Assembly: GCF_026341815.1 (NCBI RefSeq)
Contig: NZ_JAPENX010000002.1
Location: 434,001-498,000 of the forward strand
DNA from: Streptomyces sp. NBC_00572
Lineage (GTDB): Bacteria; Actinomycetota; Actinomycetes; Streptomycetales; Streptomycetaceae
Length of the DNA stretch: 64,000 nucleotides
Direction of reading: 5' to 3'
Shown here: positions 33,108-43,501 of the stretch, in pieces
How positions within the stretch are numbered: the stretch's first letter is position 1
Layout: each line of letters starts with the position of its first letter
Made by a program: the position numbers and the translations under genes
Notes under the pieces: model-generated
What the model was told of the DNA's origin: nothing
Database searches by the model: none
The model's input: the letters and a program-made list of their open reading frames with translations, nothing else

Positions 33108-34397
33108 GTGAACTGGCACATCCACGACTACCGCGAGAGCGATCTCGCCGCCGTCGTCCATCTGATCGACACGACCGCGGAGCTCGGCCAGGAGTCCGTG
33201 TTCTCGCTGGCCGAGTGCATCAGCGCCCTGACCGGCCGCCAGCCCGCCGTGGTCGCCGTCCACCAGGGCGTGCCGATCGGAGCCGCGCTCGCCTGTGTCT
33301 CCGGCGAGCGGGCCTGGGTCATGCGCATCGCGATCTCCTCGGCCTGGCGCGGCCGCGGTCTCGCCAGCGCCCTGCTCGTGGAGTTGGAGCGACGCCTGGT
33401 GGCGGCGCGCGTGGGGCGCATCGCGTACGTCCTGCCGGAGGAGGAGCTCCTCGGCGAGGGCCTCCTCAACGCCGGGTACACCCGGCAGCCCGCCGTCGCG
33501 TACTTCGAGAAGGTGGAGCCGCTGCACGGTCCGGCCGCCGGGCTCCTCGACGACCTGGGCGGCCGGCTGCTCCCGGGCGACCTGTGGGCCAAGGTCGCCG
33601 GGATGGAGCGGGAGAAGGACCTGATCGAGCGCCGGGTGGTGCTCCCCCTCGCCGAGCCGGAGCGGGCGGGACGGCACGGTGTACGGCCGCCGCGCGCGGT
33701 CTGCCTGTTCGGCCCGCCCGGCACCGGGAAGACCACGTTCGCGCGCGGGATCGCCTCACGGCTCGGCTGGCCGTTCGTGGAGATCCTGCCGTCCCGCCTC
33801 GCCGACGAGGGCAACCTCGCCGCCGCCCTGCGGTCCGCCTTCGCCCGGATCGCCGAGCTGGAGCGGGTCCTGGTCTTCATCGACGAGGTCGAGGAGATCG
33901 CCCCGGTGCGCTCCGAGCCCGCGCAGCCCGGTGGGATGCACGGGGTGACGAACGAACTCCTCAAGTTGATACCCGGCTTCCGGGAGCGGGACGAGCGGCT
34001 GCTCGTCTGTGCCACCAACTCGATCCGCTCCCTCGACCCGGCGTTCCTGCGCCCCGGCCGTTTCGACTACCTCATCCCGATCGGTACGCCGGACAAGGCG
34101 GCGCGGGCGGCGATCTGGGCCCGGTACACCGACGGCAGGACGGACGTCGACGTCGACGAACTGGTCCTCGCGAGCGACCTGTTCACGCCGGCCGACATCG
34201 AGCACGCGGCCCGGGTCGCCGCCCAGGCCTCCTTCGAGCGTGATCTGCTCGCCGTCGGCGGGCGGGGCGGCGACGGTCCGGTGCCCGGGGCGAGCACCGC
34301 GGACTATCTGGCGGCCATCGGGGAATGCAGGCCGACGGTCACCCCGGAGATGGTCGAGCAGTTCGCCTCCGACATCACCGCACACGCCCGGACCTGA
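33108..34397 (+). CDS. GNAT acetyltransferase fused to an AAA+ ATPase
   Basis: A 429-aa protein of two domains. Residues 1-135 are a GNAT N-acetyltransferase fold with the acetyl-CoA loop SAWRGRGLASALL (about 79-90). Residues about 165-400 are an AAA+ module with Walker A FGPPGTGKTTF (201-211), Walker B VLVFIDEVEEIA (254-265), a sensor Asn in LLVCATNS and an arginine-finger-like FLRPGRFDYLIP, as in FtsH/proteasome-type ATPases. No protease domain is present. The fusion suggests ATP-driven remodelling tied to acetylation; targets are unknown. GTG 33108 is preceded by GAGGGG at a rather long distance. The end overlaps the convergent kinase gene by 23 bases. Confidence 0.85.
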   Translation: MNWHIHDYRESDLAAVVHLIDTTAELGQESVFSLAECISALTGRQPAVVAVHQGVPIGAALACVSGERAWVMRIAISSAWRGRGLASALLVELERRLVAARVGRIAYVLPEEELLGEGLLNAGYTRQPAVAYFEKVEPLHGPAAGLLDDLGGRLLPGDLWAKVAGMEREKDLIERRVVLPLAEPERAGRHGVRPPRAVCLFGPPGTGKTTFARGIASRLGWPFVEILPSRLADEGNLAAALRSAFARIAELERVLVFIDEVEEIAPVRSEPAQPGGMHGVTNELLKLIPGFRERDERLLVCATNSIRSLDPAFLRPGRFDYLIPIGTPDKAARAAIWARYTDGRTDVDVDELVLASDLFTPADIEHAARVAAQASFERDLLAVGGRGGDGPVPGASTADYLAAIGECRPTVTPEMVEQFASDITAHART

Positions 34398-35313
34398 CGG
34401 CGAACTCCTGCCCGGCCGCGTCCAGTTCCGACCGGTCGGGCGGCTGGGCGCCGGCCCGGGAGACGGTGACGGCCGCCGCCGTGCCCGCCCTCCGCAGAAG
34501 CCCCGCGAGGTACTCGGCGCCGAGCCCGCGCAGCGCGTCCCGCCCCCGCCCGGCGAGCGTGTCGAGGACGGCGGACATGAAGGAGTCGCCCGCGCCGACC
34601 GTGTCGACGACGTCGACCCGGGGCGCCTCGGCGGCGACCGTGTGGTGCCGGGTGAGGGCGAGCGATCCGTCGGCGCCCCGGGTGACGAGGACGACGGCCG
34701 GGCCGAGGGCGAGCCAGCGGGCGGCGACCGTGTGCGGCTCCTCGCCCGGGTACAGCCAGGCCAGGTCCTCGTCGCTCGCCTTGACCAGGTCGCTGAGGGC
34801 GACGCAGCGCTCCACCCGGGCGACGGCCTCCTCGTGTTCCCCCATCAGTTCGGGCCGCACGTTGGGGTCGTAGCTGACGGTGGCGCGCTCGCGCAGCCGC
34901 TCGGTCTCGGCGAGGACCGTGGCCGCGCCGGGTGCGGTGACGGCGGCGATCGAGCCGATGTGCACATGGGCGGGTGCCAGGCCGGCCGGCGCGCCGCCCG
35001 TCAGCGTCCAGGCCATGTCGAAGGTGTACGAGGCCTGGCCGCGCGCGTCGAGACCGACCACCGCCGACGGGGTGCGTAGCGGCACGTCGCCGACCTCCAC
35101 CCGTACGCCCGCGCCGGTGAGGTGGGCCTCGATGAGCCGTCCGGTGGGGTCGTCGGCGAGCTGGGTGAGCAGGGTGACGTCCCGGCCGAGGCGGCCCAGA
35201 CCGTAGGCGACGTTGGCGGGGCTGCCGCCCGGGTGGACTCGGTCGGAGGCGCCGGAGCCGGCCGGGGCGCGGACGATGTCGGCGACGCACTCGCCGATCA
35301 CCAGGAAGGACAT
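34375..35313 (-). CDS. PfkB family sugar kinase, probable fructokinase
   Basis: A 312-aa cytoplasmic kinase. The N-terminal GGSPANVAYGLGRLG and the C-terminal DTVGAGDSFMSAVLD signatures, the latter carrying the catalytic Asp, are those of PfkB/ribokinase-family sugar kinases. It sits at the end of a fructan-use cluster, 4 bases after the stop of the secreted GH32, so it most likely phosphorylates fructose released inside the cell. Length is normal. It is last in the transcript, converging on the GNAT-AAA+ gene. Confidence 0.92.
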   Translation of the reverse strand: MSFLVIGECVADIVRAPAGSGASDRVHPGGSPANVAYGLGRLGRDVTLLTQLADDPTGRLIEAHLTGAGVRVEVGDVPLRTPSAVVGLDARGQASYTFDMAWTLTGGAPAGLAPAHVHIGSIAAVTAPGAATVLAETERLRERATVSYDPNVRPELMGEHEEAVARVERCVALSDLVKASDEDLAWLYPGEEPHTVAARWLALGPAVVLVTRGADGSLALTRHHTVAAEAPRVDVVDTVGAGDSFMSAVLDTLAGRGRDALRGLGAEYLAGLLRRAGTAAAVTVSRAGAQPPDRSELDAAGQEFAVRSGRVR

Positions 35314-35316
35314 GGG

Positions 35317-38300
35317 TCAGAGCTCCTTGGCGTAGGTGTCCTGGTAGCCGGCCCGGCCCCCGAAGACGTTCAACCCGACGTGGCCCGCGCTGTAGGTGGC
35401 CGCGGTGTCGGTGTGGTCGATGATGCGGTCCCCGTCGAGGAACACCTCGATACGGGTTCCCCGGTGGACGATCCGCAGATGGTACGTGGCCCCGTGCCGT
35501 ACCAGGGCGGGGACGCGGGCGAGCGCTGCCGCGTCGTCGAAGGAACCGCCGCGCCGCACGACGAGCCGGACGGCCCGCAGGTCCGGATCGACGTTGAGGA
35601 CGTAGCCGTCGGCACCGTCGGCGGAGGCCCGCCACAGCAGGGAGGCGGCGCCCCGGGTGCCGGTGGGTCCGCCGAGCCTGAGCAGTCCGGAGAGTTCGAG
35701 GTCGGCGAAGCGGCGGGCGGACATCGTGTCGCTGTCGCGGTCGAAGGTGCCGGTGTGCCCGGCTCCGGTGGGTTCCCAGCGCCCGGCGGGGACGGTGGTG
35801 AGGGTGCCGAGGTCGGTGCGGAACTCCCCCGGCGGCGGCGCGGCGGCCGGATCTGGGAGCTCGTCGGTGAGCCGACAGGTGGAGGCGAGCCGGTGGAAGG
35901 CCAGTTCGGCGATCCTGACCGTGCCGCCCTCGGCGGTGAAGGCGAGGCCCCGCGCGTCGGGGTCGGGCAGGACCAGGCTGGTGACGACGGCCTCGCCCGC
36001 GCCGCCGAACGCCTCGACGGACGAGGAGTCGACGAGGATCCGGAGCCGTACCGCGCGGCTCCCGTCCGGGGCGCGCCCGGCGGCCAGCGGGGCTTCGGTG
36101 CGGCCGGCGAAATACCGGGTGAAGTCGGTGCGGCCGGAGTCGGTACGGTCGACGAACAGGCACTCGCGCACGGCGTCGTAGCCGACGCGCGTGGCCTGCC
36201 CGTCCTTCGTCCGCAGGTGGAAGGTGCAGCTGTTCGCCGCCCCGGTCGCGGGCAGGACGAGCTCGGTCTCGATCTCGTACGTGGTCCCGGTCAGGCCGGC
36301 GCACGGATCGGTCGCGCCGGGTCCGATCGTGAGGTCCCGTCGTACGGTGCTGCTGGTCCGGATCAAAGCCAGCTCGGATACGGGCCGTTGGCGCAGCACG
36401 AGGCCGTCGGGCCCGTCGGCGACGGTGAGTTCGCGGGGGATGCTGTGCTGGCCGTTCCACGGACGGGTGGGCGCACTGAAGGGATAGTCCCAGTTGGTCG
36501 TCCAGCCGAGCCAGACGCGCCGCCCGTCGGGCACGTTGTCGAAGGTGATGGCCGCGTAGAAGTCGCGGCCGTGGTCGCTGCGCGGTGCCGGTCCGGGGGC
36601 CTGGTCGGCGGTGAAGGCGGTGCCGTCCCAGGTGCCGGTGAGGTAGCGGGCGGTGGACCCGTCGGTGGCACGGACGGCGCCCGTGCTCAGGGTGAGGATC
36701 CAGACCGTACGGGCGGGGTCGCCGTCGACCGGGAGCGGGAAGAGGTCGGGGCACTCCCAGACCCCGCCGCCGGCCACCCAGTCCCCGTAGCCGAAGGAGC
36801 TGGCGTGGGTCCAGTGGAGGAGGTCGCGTGAGGTGAGGAACCGCAGGTGGTCGCCGCCGGAGACGACCATGACCCATTGGTCGCGAGCCTCGTCCCTGAA
36901 GACCTTGGGGTCGCGGAAGTCCCAGCCGCCGTCCGGTCCTCCGGGATTGCCGACGAGCGGTTCGGGACCGCCGTAGGGCTGCCAGGAGCGGCCACGGTCG
37001 GTGCTGTAGGCCGCGCGGACCGACTGGTTCCCGCCGGTCTTGTCGGGGTGGAAGCTCGTGTAATAGGCGATGAGTCCGGGCGCTCCGCCGAAGAGACCCG
37101 AGTGGTCGTGGGCGTCGACGACGGCGGAGCCGGACCAGCAGTGGCCGTACGCGTTCCAGCCGAGGGCGTGCGGGAGGGTGCGCCAGTGGAGGAGGTCGCT
37201 GGAGACGGCGTGCGCCCAGCGGCCCTCGTCCTGGTGGAAGAGGTGGTACTCGCCGTCGTAGTGGACGAGACCGTTGGGGTCGCTCCCCCGGCCGGTCCGG
37301 GGTGAGTGGTGGACGGCGGGCCGGTGGGGCTCGGTGAAGTGCTCGCGTACGTCGACGGCGTGGATGTCCTGGAAGTACGCGGTACCACCGGCGGCGACGA
37401 GCCCGACGGTGTCACCGTCGGCGCTTGCGGGTGCGCGCAGGCCCCGCACGCCGTCCACGTACACCGTGAACTCTCCGCGCACGAGGTGGACTTCGACGCG
37501 GAAGGGAGTGTCGGCACGCAGGGGGCGGACGGGCGGGGGCGCGGTGGCGAGGAGAGTGCGGCGGGTGTGGTCGACGAGTCGGAGCTCCCCGCTGCCGGGC
37601 GCCAGGAGGATCTCGTGACCGCGTACGAGGAGTCCTGCCGCGCTCGCGCCCGCGAGCCGCACATCGGCGGAGACCACGAGGTCGGCGCCGCCCGGGGCGG
37701 GTGCGGTCCGCAGCCCGTCGGTGCCGCGCAGGCCCCGCAGGTCGCGGGTCCAGGTGCCCGACTGCGTTTCGGCGCCCGGGAGTTCGGAGCGCGGACCGGC
37801 GGCGGTGACGTTCTCGTAGGCGACCCGGCCGTTGTAGGCGAGGAGCCCGGGGCGGCCGGAGAGGTGCGGGGCGGGGGCCGGGTCCTCGGTGTCGATGACG
37901 GGGTCGTATCCGTCGGGGCGGAGGAAGTCGCTCTGCCAGTACACGCGGAGTCCGCGCCCCTCGGCCTCGACGCGCAGGCGATGGACGGTGCCGGGGGCGA
38001 TGGTGGTGGCGTGGGTGCCGAGGGTGACGTCGCCGTCGACGCGGTAGAGGCGGAGCCGGCCCTGGTTCGGATCGGCCTCGACGGCGTAGCCACGGGTGCC
38101 GGTGGCGTCGGCGCGGACCAGGAGGGCGGCGACGGCGTACGGGTCGTGGACGAGGACGTCGGCCTGGACGAAGGTGTCGTACGCCTCCTCGGCCGCCGTC
38201 GTGCGCATGTTGGTGTCTGCGGGGGCGACGGCGACGAGACCCAGCGGGGTGGGCGTCCACGCGCCTCCGCCGCTGGTGGTCCAGCCGCTGAGGTCGGTGG

Positions 38301-38925
38301 TGACCGACCAGGTCCGGGGCGGTCCGAAGGTGACCGAGCCGTCCGCCGCGAGCAGGCCCACATGGCCGGAGGCGTGACGGTGGTCCTCGACGGCCAGGAC
38401 CTGGCTGCCGTCGACGTGGACGGTGAGGGCCGGTCCGTCGAGGACGACGTCGAGGGTCGTGCCGGGGCGGCCCGCGCCGGTGGCGAGGGTCTCGCCGCTC
38501 GCCAGATCGATGAGGGCGACCCGGCCGGTGGCCGGTTCGAGGACGGCGCCGTATCCGGCGCTGCCGTCGGGCGCGGCCCGGAGGACGAGTCCGCCCCGGG
38601 CGTGCGGGGTGGCCGGGTCGGCGGCGATCCGGGCGGAGTATCCGGCGCGGGCCCCGACGCGGTGCTCGGACATCGCGAGCGAGGCGGTCGCGCCGGCGGC
38701 GGTGGCGCGCTGACCGCCGTCGGCGGTGCGCTGCCAACTCCCCCGGTACGGAAGGGGGTCGGGGATGGGCGAGGTGACGGCCTCGGGGAGGGTGGTCCGG
38801 CGGCGGGCGGCGGGCGCGGCTTCGGCGGTGCCGGACACGGGGGTGGGCAGGAGGACGGGCAGGAGCGCGAGGCCGCCTGCCCGGAGCAGGGTGCGGCGGT
38901 GGAGCGGGACATGGGGAACACGCAT
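35317..38925 (-). CDS. secreted multidomain GH32 fructan hydrolase (levanase/inulinase-like)
   Basis: A 1202-aa exoenzyme. A Tat-type signal (HRRTLLRAGGLALLPVLLP) opens it. Residues about 50-530 contain two or three concanavalin-like/laminin-G-like beta-sandwich modules (repeated GYxAxLxP...RLRVEAEG patterns). The GH32 five-blade domain starts near residue 545 with GSDPNGLVHY (nucleophile Asp), then DFRDPKVF and VWECPDLFP (acid/base Glu). A GH32 C-terminal sandwich follows, and another LamG-like module ends the protein. The usual W-M/L-N before DPNG is R-G-S here. It cleaves beta-fructosides outside the cell and feeds the transporter encoded upstream. Confidence 0.88.
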   Translation of the reverse strand: MRVPHVPLHRRTLLRAGGLALLPVLLPTPVSGTAEAAPAARRRTTLPEAVTSPIPDPLPYRGSWQRTADGGQRATAAGATASLAMSEHRVGARAGYSARIAADPATPHARGGLVLRAAPDGSAGYGAVLEPATGRVALIDLASGETLATGAGRPGTTLDVVLDGPALTVHVDGSQVLAVEDHRHASGHVGLLAADGSVTFGPPRTWSVTTDLSGWTTSGGGAWTPTPLGLVAVAPADTNMRTTAAEEAYDTFVQADVLVHDPYAVAALLVRADATGTRGYAVEADPNQGRLRLYRVDGDVTLGTHATTIAPGTVHRLRVEAEGRGLRVYWQSDFLRPDGYDPVIDTEDPAPAPHLSGRPGLLAYNGRVAYENVTAAGPRSELPGAETQSGTWTRDLRGLRGTDGLRTAPAPGGADLVVSADVRLAGASAAGLLVRGHEILLAPGSGELRLVDHTRRTLLATAPPPVRPLRADTPFRVEVHLVRGEFTVYVDGVRGLRAPASADGDTVGLVAAGGTAYFQDIHAVDVREHFTEPHRPAVHHSPRTGRGSDPNGLVHYDGEYHLFHQDEGRWAHAVSSDLLHWRTLPHALGWNAYGHCWSGSAVVDAHDHSGLFGGAPGLIAYYTSFHPDKTGGNQSVRAAYSTDRGRSWQPYGGPEPLVGNPGGPDGGWDFRDPKVFRDEARDQWVMVVSGGDHLRFLTSRDLLHWTHASSFGYGDWVAGGGVWECPDLFPLPVDGDPARTVWILTLSTGAVRATDGSTARYLTGTWDGTAFTADQAPGPAPRSDHGRDFYAAITFDNVPDGRRVWLGWTTNWDYPFSAPTRPWNGQHSIPRELTVADGPDGLVLRQRPVSELALIRTSSTVRRDLTIGPGATDPCAGLTGTTYEIETELVLPATGAANSCTFHLRTKDGQATRVGYDAVRECLFVDRTDSGRTDFTRYFAGRTEAPLAAGRAPDGSRAVRLRILVDSSSVEAFGGAGEAVVTSLVLPDPDARGLAFTAEGGTVRIAELAFHRLASTCRLTDELPDPAAAPPPGEFRTDLGTLTTVPAGRWEPTGAGHTGTFDRDSDTMSARRFADLELSGLLRLGGPTGTRGAASLLWRASADGADGYVLNVDPDLRAVRLVVRRGGSFDDAAALARVPALVRHGATYHLRIVHRGTRIEVFLDGDRIIDHTDTAATYSAGHVGLNVFGGRAGYQDTYAKEL

Positions 38926-39040
38926 GGGGGCCTCCTCGGTGGTGGGGTGGCGCCGTACGGGTGAGGGCCCGGTGCGGGGCGGAGCGGACCGCCCGGCACC
39001 GGGTCGAGGCGTGACGCGGAGCGGGATGTGCGTGCGTTGG

Positions 39041-40552
39041 CTACGGCCAGAGCGGGCGGGGCCCCGTGGTGATCGGAGCCATGTGCCAGGCGTCGAGGCC
39101 GTCGACGGTCGCGCCGCCCGCGCCGGTGAGGGACACTCCGGTCGCCCGGTCGGGGCGGGTGGGGTAGACGCGGGCGGTCAGGGCACGCCCGTTGGCGAAG
39201 ATCTCCAGGGCGGAGTGGTCCACGAGGACGCGGAGTGCGACGGCGCCGTCCTCTCCGAACGGCAGCGGGCCGTGGCGGGGTGAGGTGTCGACGTCGGGGT
39301 CCAGACTGCTCGCTTCACGGTGGAGACGGAGTGTGCCCGAGGTGCCGGTGGCGTCGCGGGTGACCTCGACGACGGTGCGTTCGGCGGCGTCCGGGGTCTC
39401 CCGTACCGCGAGCCGTACGGTGGCGCCCGGAGCGAGCCGGAGCGTCGCCTCCAGGTCGAGCTGGTCGCCCCGGATCGCGTCGAGGGGCGACTCCGTGCCC
39501 GCCTCGAAGGGGCCCACGGCCACGTGGTCGCGGCGCAGGCGCTCCAGTTCGGGGACGGGGATCTGGGCGAGCGCTCCGTCGGCGCCCCGGGTGACGAGGC
39601 GCGGCAGGGACATGACCCCGGACCAGCCGGCGCTGGCGGTGGCCTCTTCGCCGCGGCCCTCCTGGAGCCAGCCGAACATGATGCGGCGGCCGTCGGCGTC
39701 CCGTGTCGACTGGGGTGCGTAGAAGTAGTTGCGGCCGTAGTCGAGCCGGTGCAGGGCGGTCGGTTCGAAGCGGTCCTCGGTGTAGCGGCCCGTCCAGTAG
39801 AGGGGGTGGAGCGTGGCGCCCTCGTCCCAGGCCGAGAAGGCGAGCACGTCGACGTCGCCGACACGGAAGAGGTCGACGCACTCCCACATGGTGCCGGTCC
39901 AGTCGAGGTCGGTGGCGCTGCCTTCGCTCGCGTCGCCGACGAGGAGCGGGCCGACGTACCGCCAGTCGCGCAGGTCCTCGGACTCGTACAGGAAGGCGGT
40001 GCCGCCCCGGCCCCGGATGCCGGAGCCGACGAGCTGACGCCAGCCGGCGCCCTCGCGCCAGACGCAGTGGTCGCGGTAGGCGGTGACGTCGACGCCGGTG
40101 GGCGGCGCGGCGATCACGGGGTTGGCGGGGTCCTTGGTCCAGTGCCGCAGGTCGGGGCTTCCGGTGGCGACGCAGGGCAGTTCGCGTTCGCCGTGCCGGC
40201 CGGAGTAGACGAGGGTGGGCACTCCCCCGTCGTCGACGAGGACGCCGGACCAGCAGCCGTCGCGGTCGGGTCCCGTGGTGCCGGGGACCAGGGCGACCGG
40301 TTCGTCGGTCCAGGTGACGAGGTCGGTGCTGGTGGCGTGACCCCAGTGGATGCGGTGGTGGGCCGGGGCGAGCGGGTTGTACTGGTAGAAGAGGTGATGG
40401 ACGCCGTTCCAGTGGCTGAGCCCGTTGGGGTCGTTGAGCCAGCCACCGGGCGAGGTGAAGTGGAACCGGGGCCGGTGGGGGTCGCGGAAGGCGCGCTCGG
40501 CGAGGCCGTCCACGGCAGAGGTGTCCGCGGCGGCGATCAGGTCGTGTGTCAT
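39041..40552 (-). CDS. intracellular GH32 beta-fructosidase (sucrase/levanase-type)
   Basis: A 503-aa enzyme without a signal peptide. GGWLNDPNGLSHW (nucleophile Asp about residue 41), AYRDHCVW (RD-H in place of RDP) and TMWECVDLF (acid/base Glu) define GH32; the C-terminal beta-sandwich follows (LVDHSALEIFANG). It should hydrolyse imported sucrose or fructo-oligosaccharides to free fructose for the PfkB kinase. ATG 40552 overlaps the stop of the transporter ATPase (ATGA), which supports joint function with uptake. Confidence 0.93.
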   Translation of the reverse strand: MTHDLIAAADTSAVDGLAERAFRDPHRPRFHFTSPGGWLNDPNGLSHWNGVHHLFYQYNPLAPAHHRIHWGHATSTDLVTWTDEPVALVPGTTGPDRDGCWSGVLVDDGGVPTLVYSGRHGERELPCVATGSPDLRHWTKDPANPVIAAPPTGVDVTAYRDHCVWREGAGWRQLVGSGIRGRGGTAFLYESEDLRDWRYVGPLLVGDASEGSATDLDWTGTMWECVDLFRVGDVDVLAFSAWDEGATLHPLYWTGRYTEDRFEPTALHRLDYGRNYFYAPQSTRDADGRRIMFGWLQEGRGEEATASAGWSGVMSLPRLVTRGADGALAQIPVPELERLRRDHVAVGPFEAGTESPLDAIRGDQLDLEATLRLAPGATVRLAVRETPDAAERTVVEVTRDATGTSGTLRLHREASSLDPDVDTSPRHGPLPFGEDGAVALRVLVDHSALEIFANGRALTARVYPTRPDRATGVSLTGAGGATVDGLDAWHMAPITTGPRPLWP

Positions 40553-41552
40553 GCGGCGGTGATCTCGGCTTCCGGGGAGTCCGCGCTCTGGAGCACGCGG
40601 TGGGCGAGGTCGTGGGCGGGCGCGTAGAGGTGGCAGCGCACCCAGTGCGGCTGCCCCTCGTCCTCGCCCACGATGTGGCGTACGGGAGTGGTGCTGTTGC
40701 AGGTGCCGTCGTCGTACGGGCATGACTCGGGGGCGAGGACGGCGGCCCGCAGCCGGGCCCGCTCGGCCTTGTCGTAGCCGGTGGACCGCGTCGGGTCGGG
40801 GACGGCGGAGAGCAGCAGCCGGGTGTAGGGGTGGGCGGGTGCGTCCATGACGGCGAGCGCGTCGCCGCCCTCGACGAGTTCGCCGGCGAACATGACGGTG
40901 GTGGTGTCGGCCAGGTAGCGGGCCGAGCCCAGGTCGTGGGTGATGTACAGCATCGAAAGGCCGCGTTCGTCACGGAGGCGGCGCAGCAGGTTGAGGACGC
41001 CGACCCGGACGGACACGTCGAGCATGGAGGTCGGTTCGTCGGCGAGGAGGACGCTCGGTTCGACGGCCAGCGCCCGTGCGACGGCGACGCGTTGCCGCTG
41101 CCCGCCGGAGAGTTCGTGCGGGTAGGCGTCGAGCATGTCCGGGGTGAGCCCGACCTCCTCCATGAGGGCGGCGAGCCGGCCCCGGTCGGCGGCGTGACCG
41201 TGCAGGACGAGGGCTCGGGTGAGGAAGTGGTCGATGCGATGGACGGGGTTGAGGGAGCCGAAGGGGTCCTGGAACACCATCTGGACCTTGCCCCGGTACG
41301 TACGGGAGGCGCGGCGGCGTTCGGTGCGCAGGACGTCCTCGCCGTCGAGGAGGATCTGTCCGGAGGTGGGCCGCTCCAGGCGGGCGAGGCAGCGGGCGAT
41401 GGTGGACTTGCCACTGCCGGACTCGCCGACGAGGGCGGTGACGCGGCCCCGGTCGAGGTCGAGGTCCACACCGCACACGGCCCGGACGCGGCGCCGGGAG
41501 AAGACGGTACCGACGGGGAAGTCCTTGGTGAGGCGCCGTATCTGAAGGAGCG

Positions 41553-41556
<4 letters not shown>
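40549..41556 (-). CDS. ABC transporter ATP-binding protein (OppF/DppF type)
   Basis: A 335-aa ATPase. Walker A GESGSGKST, Q-loop VFQDPFGSLNP, signature LSGGQRQRVAVARAL and Walker B VLLADEPTSMLD are complete. The C-terminal extension (HPYTRLLLSAVP, then PCYDDGTC-like Cys region) is of the oligopeptide subfamily. It pairs with the OppD-type ATPase encoded just upstream. ATG 41556 overlaps that gene's stop (ATGA), and its own stop overlaps the GH32 start. Confidence 0.92.
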
Positions 41557-42550
<994 letters not shown>

Positions 42551-42554
<4 letters not shown>

Positions 42555-43486
42555 TGCTGCCTCCTTCGCCGGGCCCTGAGCCTCGGGTTGGTGATCTCGT
42601 CGACCGCGTAGTTGACCAGGGCGAGCGCGAAGGCGACGAGGGCGATGGCCAGACCGGACGGGACGAACGCCCACCAGGCTCCGGTCATCAGGGCTCCGTC
42701 GTTGCCCGCCCAGTAGAGGTTGGTGCCCCAGCTGACGACGGAGGCGTCGCCGAGGCCGAGGAACTCCAGGCCGGCCTGGGCGCCGATGCCGAAGATGACG
42801 CAGCCGAGGAGCGTGGTCATCACCACGGACGCCATGTTGGGCAGGATCTCCCGGAACATGATCCGCAGGGGGCGCTCCCCCGTGACCACGGCGGCGGCGA
42901 CGAAGTCCTTGCCGCGGATGGAGGTGGCCTGGGCACGCAGGACGCGCGCCGAGCCGGCCCAGCCGGTGACGGTGAGGACCAGGACGACGGTCGTCGTCCC
43001 CGGCGGCAGGAACGCGGCGAGGATGACGAGCAGCGGCAGTCCCGGCACGAGCAGGAAGACGTTGGTGACGAGGGTCAGCAGATCGTCGACGAGCTTGCCG
43101 AGATAGGCGGAGGCAAGCCCCACCAGGAGGGCGACCAGGGTGGCGGCGATGCCGACGGTGAACCCGACGAGCATCGAGCTGCGGGTGCCCAGAAGGGTGA
43201 GGGCGAGCACGTCCTGGCCCTTGGCGGTGGTGCCGAGCCAGTGGTCGGCGGAGGGCGGGGTGGCGCCGATGTCGGTGATGAGGGACGGGTCGCCGGGCGC
43301 GAGGACCGGGGCGAGCAGTCCGAGCAGGGCGAAGACGGTGAGCAGCAGCAGCCCGGCGCGGGCCTTGCGGTCGGCCAGCAGCCGGCGGCCGAGGCCCTGA
43401 CGGGACCGGCGCTCGGGGGCCGGCGGGCCGGCCGGTGGGTCGTGGGACACGGCGTTGGCGGTGTCCGGGGTGTCGAGGACGGGCAT
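42551..43486 (-). CDS. ABC transporter permease (OppC/DppC type)
   Basis: A 311-aa membrane protein with a Pro-rich cytoplasmic start, six helices, the DppC motif DHWLGTTAKGQDVLALTLLG and the EAA loop DFVAAAVVTGERPLRIMFRE. With the adjacent OppB-type permease it forms the channel of the fructan-cluster importer. GAGGAGGGA precedes the ATG. The stop overlaps the OppD-type GTG start. Confidence 0.92.
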
Positions 43487-43501
43487 GGTCGTGGTCCCTC
43501 C

